NCBI RefSeq assembly: GCF_000006445.2
Contig: NC_006044.2
Location: 186,001 to 250,000 of the forward strand
Source: Debaryomyces hansenii CBS767
Lineage: Eukaryota > Ascomycota > Pichiomycetes > Serinales > Debaryomycetaceae
DNA: 64,000 bases
Reading direction: 5' to 3'
The translations under genes and the position numbers were made by a program. A model generated the notes under the pieces. The model ran no database searches. It worked only from the letters and a program-made list of their open reading frames with translations, and was not told the origin of the DNA. This document shows positions 8,429 through 17,698 of the stretch, in pieces. Within the stretch, counting starts at the first letter, position 1. Each line of letters begins with the position of its first letter.

Positions 8429-11400
8429 TTAATCAGCAGTCCAGTACTCATTTTCGTATTCATCGTCGAATACGGTATAATCAAAATCGTACTTTTCTCC
8501 AACCAAAGATTTGATAATAATTATTGATTCATCAAGACGTCTGTAGATCATATGTGCTAATAATAACGCAACGATATTACATTGGCCATCAGCACTGAAT
8601 AATTTTTCGTAATCCAAATTTCTTACCATTGAATCATGCAAACTTTCACCTTCATCGACAGTATATTCCTTTTCAGTATTCGGTTCTAGATTATAAAACC
8701 GCTCACTTAAAGATATTTTTTCAGTTCCCCATTTTGATCTTAGTAAATCCAAATGTTGTATAGAAAGATTTGCTTGAGTGATTTTAGGTAATGCGGTTTT
8801 AGATCTTAATGAACCAGCACCCATATGCGTCATAGAGAAGACATTAGCAGTCATAGAAGGACTTGTCCATCCCATTCTGCCCATTATAATAGGTACCCAA
8901 AATTCTGGTTCATCAATTTGGTCGAATATTGATTGAAGCATAACATACAATTGAACAACATCAGTAATCAACGTCTGTAATCTAACATATTTTGATGCAG
9001 GCCAATCACCCGCTATAGGGATTTCGTACTGAAGCGGTCCAATAATTCGTGTAATACTCGCAAGCTTCAATAAGGCCGTACGAAATTTTTCTAGAGTTTC
9101 ATCGTGCCTCCTTAAAATATGGATATTATGGTTCTCTAATCTTCCTAACGCAAATCTGGATACATCACAATGAAGTAGTCCTACCTGTTCTAATGCTTGG
9201 GCCAATATTTTTCTAATTACAACCTTACTAGTAGAAACCCTTGGAAAACAACTAGCCAAGACACTAATAGCTATTCCAACAGTTACACTAACATGCCTCT
9301 TCCAAGCAGCTGTAAAACCATATCCAATATTACCCGTAGCTTGTGGATGATTCCCATCTAGCCAACTTGTCCCCATAATCAAAACAACGGTAACACAAAA
9401 AAGAATTGTCGGAACAAGATTTAAATGAACTGAAAAATGTCTGAAGAAACATAAATAGAAAAAGAGAAATCCAGTAACTACACAATACCCATAGTAATTA
9501 CCGGTACCATTACCTGCGGAGATATACCACGCAACCATTCCAACTATACCCGCTGCAAATCCATAGAAAAATCTCGCAATAATACCATAAATGGCTTCAC
9601 CAACGTATTCGGAAACTGTAAGACAACACACAACAGGAACCCACATCAATCTATTATTATAATACCATTCAGCTGTAGTCCTACAAAAAGCAGGAATACA
9701 ACAAACCGTAACAAGCCCACTGGCCCTTATCCAAAACCAAAGATGCTTGTTTAAAAGTAGGTTGTAAAATGAAACACACTTTATACCGAAAATTTGGTAT
9801 ACATGCGACGGTGGAAATGCATCAGCGTCTCTGATAGAAACTTCACTTTTCCAGAAGCTAGATTCATGTTCATCTGGTGCTCCATCTGCTATGGTGCTGT
9901 TGATATAACGAGCTGAATCTCTAACCGACGAAGTGAACGGTGTTATAAGACTTGGAGCTGGTCTACTTTTGTCAATAGAAAGGAACAAGTCAATCATTCT
10001 AATTATTGCTTTAGACTGATCTTTGGCTAAATTTAGAAACAACGTAGCTTGACTAATAAGACATAATAAAACGTCTTCATTTCTAGTCGTTCCTTGCATT
10101 AGTTTTTCGATTCTCTTATGATCGCTCCACTTTTCTAATTCGTTTTTCAATCTTCTTTTTGCATCTAATAAACTCTCTTTACGTTCTTGTTGCCTTTGTT
10201 TATGTTTTTCATGACTTCCAGGAATAATTATAGTATAGGTCCTAAACTTATTTGCTTCAGTTAACCATGTCGCAACAGATTCAAGCCCAATATCTACGGC
10301 TTCTAAGACCGATATAAAATGTGCAGTAATAAAACGAGCCACAATATCTAAGTCTTTTAAAGTCAAATCATCTTCTGCATCTGACGAATAAATTCTATTT
10401 CTTAAAAGTTTAATCCGGCGACTGTTTTCGTACTCTCCAACAGACCTATATGATTGCTGTAGAGCTGTAAAAAGCTTTGAGTGTCCGGTTATCTTCTTAC
10501 GGTTATATGAAGATGTACTGCTTGCCCTGCTGCGACCCAATCCCCTAATGTTATCAGATACAACATCTAGCCTCTCATAAAGTAATTGGTAAAAATATTC
10601 GTAACCTGCCGATAAATTAATTAAGTTCTTGAGTAAGTACCTGAATTCTCCAGCATCCCCAGCATCAAGTCTACCAAATGAAATTTCATATTTTATTGTA
10701 CTTGCTAAAACTTCAAGCTGGGAAATATTATTTCTAAAGTTTGTGATTTCTTTGGAATACTTTTCGAAATTCGAAAAGTCAGGCCCAGATGGTCTCAATG
10801 TCTTCATGAAGTTAATATTGTTTTTAGTTGCTTTATTTAAACCGCTCAAGATTTTCGATGAACCATTGAAATATAAGAAGCTTGAAGTGGTAGGAAATAT
10901 CAAAATGGATGTGACAATTTTGGTTAAAAATGCAATTCCCATAGGTTTTATAATAGTATAACCAATCACCTTAGGCATGAATACAGGGAAATACACATAG
11001 TAATTAGTAAGAACGATCAACGAGATAATACCTGCCACGAATCCTGGTCTTATCAAAGGATGTAATCTTAATGTCATGCCATACATGGTTAAACCAATCA
11101 TCAAGCAGAATACAAATATAACTGTGCACCTGGTGGTCAAAAATCTTCCTGTGAATATCTGAGGAGTCATACATGTCAGTATATTCTCTGCGGTACATGA
11201 ACCATCTTGAATAAGCAACTTGATCAAATCTTCGGGTGTTATCGAACCTCGTAATCGGTTGGTAATTAATAAGGCTATAGTAGCAAATAGCCATGAAACC
11301 ATCACATAAGAGAAGCAAAGGATACTTAGGAAAACATTGAGGACTATCAGGGTCCCACCAGCAGCGATGATGAACCCTACTATCTGCATCAAGTATGCAG

Positions 11401-11776
11401 CATTTCCAATCCAATTACCACTTTTCGGTATAACCATCAATATAACCGTCACCCAAAGCTGGACCCATGTCCTAGAGACAACCTTAAACGATTCATAATC
11501 CAAATGGTCAAGAAAGTACGCCGGACGTACTATCTTAACAAATTTCCTCCATGCTGTTTGTTTTTTATCTGGTATTTCCGATTCTATTGGCTTCTTTGTA
11601 TCACTTTCATCATAAATATTAGCTGGTTTGTCTTCATAATTATATGCTGGTTCACTTATATTTTCCTCATTAATATGTGTACTACGGGTGCGGTGCAGTT
11701 CCACATATGCAATAGGATCAACCTCACTGCTACTATCCGTGATACTTTCATCACTACTATAAACAGTTCTGGCCAT
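8429..11776 (-). CDS. BRE4: BRE4-like multi-spanning membrane protein (ArAE_2/FUSC-type)
   Basis: Encodes 1115 residues; S. cerevisiae Bre4 has about 1125. Two blocks of hydrophobic helices are visible, at about residues 95-310 and 665-835, separated by a long hydrophilic region with basic and coiled stretches (KHKQRQQERKESLLDAKRRL). This layout is that of the fungal family of putative ER/aromatic-acid-exporter-like transporters (ArAE_2 N-terminal, FUSC-like second block, C-terminal BRE4 domain). In S. cerevisiae loss of BRE4 gives brefeldin-A sensitivity and fragmented vacuoles. The transported substrate is unknown. The N-terminal 60 residues are acidic and Ser-rich (SSDESITDSSSEVD), a plausible phosphorylation region. 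Paralogues of this family exist in many fungi, so the exact symbol is less sure than the family. A CGG-N9-CCG palindrome sits 101 bp upstream. Confidence 0.75.
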   Translation of the reverse strand: MARTVYSSDESITDSSSEVDPIAYVELHRTRSTHINEENISEPAYNYEDKPANIYDESDTKKPIESEIPDKKQTAWRKFVKIVRPAYFLDHLDYESFKVVSRTWVQLWVTVILMVIPKSGNWIGNAAYLMQIVGFIIAAGGTLIVLNVFLSILCFSYVMVSWLFATIALLITNRLRGSITPEDLIKLLIQDGSCTAENILTCMTPQIFTGRFLTTRCTVIFVFCLMIGLTMYGMTLRLHPLIRPGFVAGIISLIVLTNYYVYFPVFMPKVIGYTIIKPMGIAFLTKIVTSILIFPTTSSFLYFNGSSKILSGLNKATKNNINFMKTLRPSGPDFSNFEKYSKEITNFRNNISQLEVLASTIKYEISFGRLDAGDAGEFRYLLKNLINLSAGYEYFYQLLYERLDVVSDNIRGLGRSRASSTSSYNRKKITGHSKLFTALQQSYRSVGEYENSRRIKLLRNRIYSSDAEDDLTLKDLDIVARFITAHFISVLEAVDIGLESVATWLTEANKFRTYTIIIPGSHEKHKQRQQERKESLLDAKRRLKNELEKWSDHKRIEKLMQGTTRNEDVLLCLISQATLFLNLAKDQSKAIIRMIDLFLSIDKSRPAPSLITPFTSSVRDSARYINSTIADGAPDEHESSFWKSEVSIRDADAFPPSHVYQIFGIKCVSFYNLLLNKHLWFWIRASGLVTVCCIPAFCRTTAEWYYNNRLMWVPVVCCLTVSEYVGEAIYGIIARFFYGFAAGIVGMVAWYISAGNGTGNYYGYCVVTGFLFFYLCFFRHFSVHLNLVPTILFCVTVVLIMGTSWLDGNHPQATGNIGYGFTAAWKRHVSVTVGIAISVLASCFPRVSTSKVVIRKILAQALEQVGLLHCDVSRFALGRLENHNIHILRRHDETLEKFRTALLKLASITRIIGPLQYEIPIAGDWPASKYVRLQTLITDVVQLYVMLQSIFDQIDEPEFWVPIIMGRMGWTSPSMTANVFSMTHMGAGSLRSKTALPKITQANLSIQHLDLLRSKWGTEKISLSERFYNLEPNTEKEYTVDEGESLHDSMVRNLDYEKLFSADGQCNIVALLLAHMIYRRLDESIIIIKSLVGEKYDFDYTVFDDEYENEYWTAD

Positions 11777-12170
11777 AATATGCTGTTAACATTTTATATG
11801 TTTACCCTTCAAACCAATATATGTAAATAAAATGAAAATTCCATATACTGCATGAGGGTCAAAAAAATTAATATGACGGAGTATTACTCCGAAGAAATGT
11901 GCCGTTAGACATAGCCATATGATTCATGAGTACAGGAATAGAAGGAGATGGATGTACCGATGATAACACTTGTATATTCTGTTGGTCTTAAAAATGGAAA
12001 ATTACGTAAATGGGACATAATTGATGGCGAATGTAGCTATCTATATGTAGTTTGTACTTAGATAGAGATAACTTCGATTAATGCAATTGAAGCGTATTGG
12101 GTAAATATCCAAGAGCATTGAAAACAATATTTACAATATAAGTGAGTCAATAGGTTTGAAACATTGTAAT
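11777..12170 (-). other. BRE4-like promoter and JHD1 3' region
   Basis: A 394-bp spacer between two minus-strand genes. It contains a perfect 15-bp CGG-N9-CCG palindrome near the BRE4-like gene and TGAGTCA at 12143-12149, close to the JHD1 stop. I see no gene in it. Confidence 0.5.
11877..11891. promoter_or_regulatory. CGG-N9-CCG palindrome, candidate zinc-cluster factor site
   Basis: CGGAGTATTACTCCG reads as 7-bp arms around one central base. Inverted CGG triplets with fixed spacing are the classic target of Zn2Cys6 activators. It lies 101 bp upstream of the BRE4-like ATG. The binding factor is unknown. Confidence 0.55.
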
Positions 12171-13715
12171 TTATGGTGATAATTCATCTAGCCAGGATTG
12201 TAACTTTGCTAAATACCCAGGTATGTCTTTGCCAATAAGACCAGCAGGAATGGTGTTTCTAGCCACTTTATTGATCTTACTTGATTCGTAATGCGATTGT
12301 AAGTGAGAAACAAGACAACTGAGGGTTTTGTATTGTACGGATTGGTCTGGCTGGGGCTCGTCTTTTACGGCATGAGTTTCAGTTTTGGTATGAACTTCAC
12401 CTCTGGAATGTGCTTCACTTTTGATATGTGCTTCATTTTTGATATGTGCATCTTGCCCAAGGTCCTTGAGAAATTGTGACTTGTTGTTATAATAGTACCA
12501 GCTCGTAAGCCAGAGCACCCTATTGAACATTGGAAATCTAAATTTTGCTGGAACTCTTGTTACTTTTTCGATTTCATAGATGCGCAAATGCATGGAGAGA
12601 TCCATAAGAGTTAGAAAGTTACCTCCTATTACTAACGAGTCTTCTGGTGTGAAAACAGCATGTATCCAGCCACTAGGAATTATGAACAAGTCACCAGGAC
12701 TTAGGGTCACCTTGAACCCACCTGAAGGCGTACAGCCTTTACCTTTGAATGCTTTGGTGAAATCGCCAAACCACATATAGTTTTGGTCGGGCTGAAGGCA
12801 CCACGATGTATAAATATCGAGATTTTGCTCTGTTGGAGGATACATCAAGAATGTTTTAGACCCCGAACATACAGTGTAATAAACTGATGTTCCACTGAAA
12901 TCTATATGGAAGTCTGTGAACGAGCCCGTGACAGACATGAGACAGTATTTGGTGACCTTAGGTCTAGGTGATTTATCATTCCAAACTTTATCAACTAAAT
13001 CCATATCTCTTACAATCCTAGGACGTCTGAAGGATTTACCAAAGCTATCGACGTCAGAAATTTCTAGCGAGATAACGTTCCGTATTCTATCACGACTTAG
13101 TTCATCTGTGTTGTAATAATCTCTCCATTTTCCCAAGTTCCACCCTGGATTTACACCTTGCTGTGTAAGAACATCCATTACGTCTAGCGGCGTATCATCA
13201 CCAACTTCATTAGCTATATAGTCGATTGTAATTTCTTTTCCCTCTATTGGTAATTTCATATCGACTATATCAAGATCTGCCCGAGGTATCAATACTGGTC
13301 TTGTAAGACGTGTATCTAATGCATAATCAGCAGTAATATCCTTCCGGAAGTCTATGTATGGGTTAATTTTATCGTCTATTTCATTAGCATTCACTTCGAA
13401 TGAGAGAAACTTATCTACATGAGGATGCAGTGATTTATCAACGGCAAAAACATCACCGTCATTTAACGCAACATAATCAATCTGTACCTTTGATCTTTTC
13501 AGTTTCCTTTTGGGTATAGATGGTCCGTGGCTTTTAGAACATCCTTCACAATGATATGAATGCAAATTATTTACCTCAATTTTAGGTATCTTTAGACAAG
13601 AAGCGTGAAACCATTGGTTACAAATATCACATTGAAGCCAGGCTATATTATTGAACGTTGTAGAATCCTCTAATGGACTCTCCACACATATAGGACAAGT
13701 ATCTATATCTGGCAT
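12171..13715 (-). CDS. JHD1: JmjC histone H3K36 demethylase with PHD finger
   Basis: Encodes 514 residues (S. cerevisiae Jhd1 492). A PHD finger occupies residues 7-59 (CPIC, LQCDICNQWFHASC, YHCEGC). The JmjC domain follows; the Fe(II) ligands appear to be H270 and D272 in TDFHIDFSGTS and H352 in SGWIHAVFTPED, with K287 placed for 2-oxoglutarate. This is the KDM2/JHD1 group, which removes mono- and dimethyl marks from histone H3 Lys36 in the nucleus. All catalytic residues are present, so it should be active. Near the C-terminus there is a short degenerate repeat (AHIKNEAHIKSEAHSRGE and on), not expected in the family. It is divergent from PKP1 with only 128 bp between the ATGs. Confidence 0.93.
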   Translation of the reverse strand: MPDIDTCPICVESPLEDSTTFNNIAWLQCDICNQWFHASCLKIPKIEVNNLHSYHCEGCSKSHGPSIPKRKLKRSKVQIDYVALNDGDVFAVDKSLHPHVDKFLSFEVNANEIDDKINPYIDFRKDITADYALDTRLTRPVLIPRADLDIVDMKLPIEGKEITIDYIANEVGDDTPLDVMDVLTQQGVNPGWNLGKWRDYYNTDELSRDRIRNVISLEISDVDSFGKSFRRPRIVRDMDLVDKVWNDKSPRPKVTKYCLMSVTGSFTDFHIDFSGTSVYYTVCSGSKTFLMYPPTEQNLDIYTSWCLQPDQNYMWFGDFTKAFKGKGCTPSGGFKVTLSPGDLFIIPSGWIHAVFTPEDSLVIGGNFLTLMDLSMHLRIYEIEKVTRVPAKFRFPMFNRVLWLTSWYYYNNKSQFLKDLGQDAHIKNEAHIKSEAHSRGEVHTKTETHAVKDEPQPDQSVQYKTLSCLVSHLQSHYESSKINKVARNTIPAGLIGKDIPGYLAKLQSWLDELSP

Positions 13716-13843
13716 ACTTCAAATTTATGTTTAGCTGTAAAATTAATCATACTCGAATTATCATTTGAGTCACATTATTAAAATCGACTTATCAAAAATC
13801 AGATTTTGGTCTTCTTACATCAATTTACATCACATATTCAGAC
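13716..13843. promoter_or_regulatory. Short JHD1-PKP1 bidirectional promoter with a Gcn4-type site
   Basis: Only 128 bp separate the two ATGs. TGAGTCA at 13766-13772 is central and could serve either gene. No TATA box is obvious. Confidence 0.45.
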
Positions 13844-15214
13844 ATGCTTCTAAATAATAGGCACATACTCAGGAGTACAGGCAGAAGATGTCTTGTGAAC
13901 ACAATCAGCTTTAATGGTCGTAGAAATAAGACAATTGGATCTTATCGGTTTTCATCTACTCCATCCAAAGGTTCGGGGTTGACATCTGCATCAGCAGTAC
14001 AGACTATGCAAGAACAACAGGAAATTTTCTTAAAGAGTTATAAGATAAGATCATCATTGGAACGTCTCATTTATCATTATGCCCAAATTCCGTTGACAAC
14101 CATTAGTTTAGATGGGCTCTGTGAACAATCAAAGGATTTATCCTCATCATCTATATTACAATATGCGAGAGATACGGTAGAATCATTACTAACATATAAC
14201 GCTAGAAGAATTAGGGAGTTTAGGAATTTGCCGTATTTAGTCGTTTTGAATCCATCTATATCAGAATCGTATAGTATTTACTTAGAAACGATGCATTCCT
14301 TGATAACCGCATCTTTGAATCTTCCCACTACGTTAGAGGAGAATGAAAAGTTTTGTAACGATGTGCTCAGTGTGTTTATTGATGCTCATGCTGACACATT
14401 GCCCAGCATTTCAAAAGGATTCGATGAAGTCTCTAGATTCTTGGGGGTGGAACAGATAAAGCAGTTTTTGGATCAACATTTGAAAGAGAGGATTTGTATG
14501 AGACTTGTTGCACACCAGCATATAGAACTATCCAATACTTTGAGAGACTCTTCAAATTTTGCCGAAGGCAGTAAGTATAATGGGGTTATTAAACAGTTAG
14601 ATATTCCCACTGTGATCAATAAGAGTGCAGAATTGGTGAATGATATTTGCTTGATGAAATACGACCAATCTGTGAAGCTTGAAATCGATACAAACCTATA
14701 CCCACCCAACTATTGGAGTGGTAAGTCTCCTGAATTGGATCCAAAATCAAACACAGATAACTACATTTTCCCATACATTGAGTATCATCTCGATTATATT
14801 CTAATGGAATTGTTTAAAAACTCTTTCAGAGCCCACATAGAGAACAATGTGCTTGATCCTGTCAGAGTAACAATTTCAATCTCGAAGGATCCCGCGTATC
14901 TTGAGTTACGTATACGTGATAAAGGTAAAGGGATCAGACCTGCTACCTTAGACCATATGTTCGATTATTCGTTTTCGACATATGAATCTAATGAAGGAGA
15001 GAGTTTTAAGACTTTAAATGTACCACCAGGATTGGGCGGTAATACCATAGCTGGTATTGGTTACGGTTTACCTTTACTGAAGAACTATGTTGAAATATTT
15101 AATGACACGTTATCACCTAACACCGATGGTGAGGTCAAAACTAAGGGTCTGTTAACTGTACAGAGTTACTACGGATGGGGTACTGACGTCTATCTCAAAA
15201 TTGTAGGTTCTTAG
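13844..15214 (+). CDS. PKP1: Mitochondrial pyruvate dehydrogenase kinase
   Basis: Encodes 456 residues. The basic, Ser-rich N-terminus without acids (MLLNNRHILRSTGRRCLV) looks like a mitochondrial presequence. The BCDHK/PDK fold follows: SYKIRSSLERLI and HLKERICMRLVAHQHIEL in the helical domain, then the GHKL ATP site with N-box ELFKNSFRAH, G1 box RDKGKGI, G2 box GYGLPL and C-terminal GWGTDVYLKI. It phosphorylates and inhibits the E1-alpha subunit of pyruvate dehydrogenase in the matrix. Wording around YKIRS and HLKER is nearer S. cerevisiae Pkp1 than Pkp2; that choice is from memory. The codon after GLPL is CTG (15077-15079), where mammalian PDKs have Ser, supporting CTG=Ser decoding. Confidence 0.87.
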   Translation: MLLNNRHILRSTGRRCLVNTISFNGRRNKTIGSYRFSSTPSKGSGLTSASAVQTMQEQQEIFLKSYKIRSSLERLIYHYAQIPLTTISLDGLCEQSKDLSSSSILQYARDTVESLLTYNARRIREFRNLPYLVVLNPSISESYSIYLETMHSLITASLNLPTTLEENEKFCNDVLSVFIDAHADTLPSISKGFDEVSRFLGVEQIKQFLDQHLKERICMRLVAHQHIELSNTLRDSSNFAEGSKYNGVIKQLDIPTVINKSAELVNDICLMKYDQSVKLEIDTNLYPPNYWSGKSPELDPKSNTDNYIFPYIEYHLDYILMELFKNSFRAHIENNVLDPVRVTISISKDPAYLELRIRDKGKGIRPATLDHMFDYSFSTYESNEGESFKTLNVPPGLGGNTIAGIGYGLPLLKNYVEIFNDTLSPNTDGEVKTKGLLTVQSYYGWGTDVYLKIVGS

Positions 15215-15378
15215 TTTCTTTAGAAATGGTTATAGTTTTTACATACACAATAGTAGTACTTAATCCACGCTCGCTTTTTTTCTTGTCACTATCATCGCAA
15301 AGGGTGGACATTTAATTGCTGATCAAATACATGATACTTAAAGCTATAATACATCTCTAAACAATTGGTACTAGATTC

Positions 15379-17445
15379 ATGTACGATTCGTTCGCTAGTT
15401 ATCCGCATAATTACTATACTAAAAGTGATGATGAGACAGAAATTCCTCCAACTACTTTTCCTGGTGAAAATTTGTTGACCAAGGACCATTTGCTAGAACA
15501 ATTGCAGCCAATATTAATCATCAGTGATCCATCCGAATGTAACAATAACTTAAGTCTTTTTATGAAGTTAATCGTTGAGAATATATATGACCAAAATGAA
15601 GAAACTACACATAATTATCAAAAATTATCATCTTATGCACTTAAATTGTTGACCCTGAATTTATTTATCAAGAACTACGAATTGTGCCTCGGTAAAATAT
15701 TAGGATTATTGGCAGCTTTAAGTCGGGACACATTGTGCTCAAGTGAAGGTATCGATGAAGATGTGAAGTTTGAAATCGAGTCATTACGGGAGTTCATTTG
15801 CATTATTTTACTTTTACTTTTGAAGTTGACTAATAGCCCAGGAGAGAAGAGCGAAAGATCAAAAATATTGGAAACAGTCGATAGAAATGAGTTGTACGAG
15901 ATCTTGTCCGACCTTGGAATTATACCTATCATCGCTAATGTTATAACAAATCATATTGTGACCACCGATAAATCTAAATCCCCGTTCTTGTTATTGAAAT
16001 TTGGTGGGGATATTATATTTGAATATCTCTACAATTGTGAATTATTGTCTGATGTCGAGTTTAATAGTTTGACTAGCGAGACCAACTTAATCCCTACCAT
16101 TATTAAGCATTTACTAACAAACGACGATTTTGATAATTATGATACTGATGCTGACGATTGGGAGGGTGAAAATAAACTATTTATATATGAGGAGTTTAAG
16201 TTATTGTTACTCATCAATGAACAATATTTGATGAAATCATATTCGTCCAAAGAATCAAAAAATAAAGTTTTTGATGGCTTAATGATGGGAGATGCTCATC
16301 TATCCTCAGAAAATTCACAACCAAGTAATAAACAGATTAATGGGTTTATCAACTTGTTGATTTATTACATTAATCGTGAGGAGTCTCAAATTATTAAAAT
16401 CCTTATCTTAAAATTCTTATACCTTATATTTACAACTTCCTACACTGCAAAATTGTTTTATTTGAACGACCTAAAGATTTTGTTGGATATAATCATTCGT
16501 GAATTGAACAATCTAGACTATAGTGGGAATGCGAATGGAATATTGATTGTCACATATTTAAAAGTTTTGTATCCTTTGTTGATGTTCTCTCAATTAAGTG
16601 AATTGCCCGAAGGTTATAAGAATGAAGGTATATTAGAAATTTTGAGAAACTTGGTTCTTAATTCTGAGTCAGGTAATCGTAAGACAACTGAAATTTCTGA
16701 AGCAACCGACGAAAACCAAGCAGATATTATTGCAAAGCTATCATTACGGTGTATGTCTATACCTTGGTTGAGGAAGCCACAATTGAGTAAGAGAAAAAAC
16801 CAAGACAACCCTAACTTGATAAATAACGTTTATGGAAAGTTATCTGCTGCTTCCTCTTCATCATCCTTGAATTCGAAACTGAGCTTTGTGGGAAAACGTT
16901 CTGAATTGTACGAGAGTTCTGATATTTCAAGTGAATCGCTTGGTAAGGCCTTCACCCGAATTGCATCCGTCAGAACTTCAGTAAGAAGCGACTATCATAA
17001 GCATGCACTAGTGCATAACGAAAACGACCAAGTGGGCCCAAACGGTCTGAAGAGCTCTTATGTCGAAAATAACCATAATATTTTCTTAGATAATGATTTT
17101 AAGTCATTATCAATTAATACCACGGAAGATTTTGCTAATTCTCCTTGGATTCCAATATCAGATGAGTCGAATTTGCTAGATTTACCAAAAGAATATTTAA
17201 AAGATGAGCCAGTACAGCCCTTAAAAAGACCAGAGTCTGCATCATCCTCAATTAAGTCAGATTCGAGTCTAGCACAAAAGGCATCAAAGAAGAAGGCACC
17301 GCCACCACCTCTTCCACCGAAAAGTTTCCTGCCGAAACCTAATCATATACATTTCGAAAAGAGATCTCAATCACAAACACCACCACCACCACCACCTCCT
17401 CCTCCTCCAAGACGCAGGCGTTTGTTACATCTATGTGAGCATTAA
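15379..17445 (+). CDS. LDB17: Endocytic coat/actin regulator of the SPIN90/LDB17 family
   Basis: Encodes 688 residues. Residues from about 20 to 460 are a helical, Leu/Ile-rich region typical of the SPIN90/Ldb17 domain; the rest is Ser-rich and ends in proline runs (KKKAPPPPLPPKSFLPKP and a later run of ten prolines followed by RRRR). S. cerevisiae Ldb17 is an endocytic coat protein that controls actin-patch timing and binds SH3 proteins such as Sla1 and Bzz1 through a C-terminal proline-rich tail; the tail here could do the same. S. cerevisiae Ldb17 is shorter (about 490 residues); the extra length lies in the Ser-rich linker. The polyproline is encoded by CAC/CTC-like repeats at 17378-17410, a place prone to length change. 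Confidence 0.8.
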   Translation: MYDSFASYPHNYYTKSDDETEIPPTTFPGENLLTKDHLLEQLQPILIISDPSECNNNLSLFMKLIVENIYDQNEETTHNYQKLSSYALKLLTLNLFIKNYELCLGKILGLLAALSRDTLCSSEGIDEDVKFEIESLREFICIILLLLLKLTNSPGEKSERSKILETVDRNELYEILSDLGIIPIIANVITNHIVTTDKSKSPFLLLKFGGDIIFEYLYNCELLSDVEFNSLTSETNLIPTIIKHLLTNDDFDNYDTDADDWEGENKLFIYEEFKLLLLINEQYLMKSYSSKESKNKVFDGLMMGDAHLSSENSQPSNKQINGFINLLIYYINREESQIIKILILKFLYLIFTTSYTAKLFYLNDLKILLDIIIRELNNLDYSGNANGILIVTYLKVLYPLLMFSQLSELPEGYKNEGILEILRNLVLNSESGNRKTTEISEATDENQADIIAKLSLRCMSIPWLRKPQLSKRKNQDNPNLINNVYGKLSAASSSSSLNSKLSFVGKRSELYESSDISSESLGKAFTRIASVRTSVRSDYHKHALVHNENDQVGPNGLKSSYVENNHNIFLDNDFKSLSINTTEDFANSPWIPISDESNLLDLPKEYLKDEPVQPLKRPESASSSIKSDSSLAQKASKKKAPPPPLPPKSFLPKPNHIHFEKRSQSQTPPPPPPPPPPRRRRLLHLCEH

Positions 17446-17698
17446 TTGTATTATTATATTGCATCATTTTATTAATATAGTTCAGTCTATTACAGCTTTA
17501 ATATACAATTCTAATAATTTATTTAATCTAAGTATTTTCTTGTAAAATAAGCTTTTGGAATTGGTCTAAAAATAATATACGAGACTGGTAGTTTGTTCTA
17601 ATACTATTATTTGACTTGGCTTATATATATATATATGCACATGTATATTACTTTCCTATTTAATATCTTTAAGTGAATGACTTGCTTGAAAACGGTCA

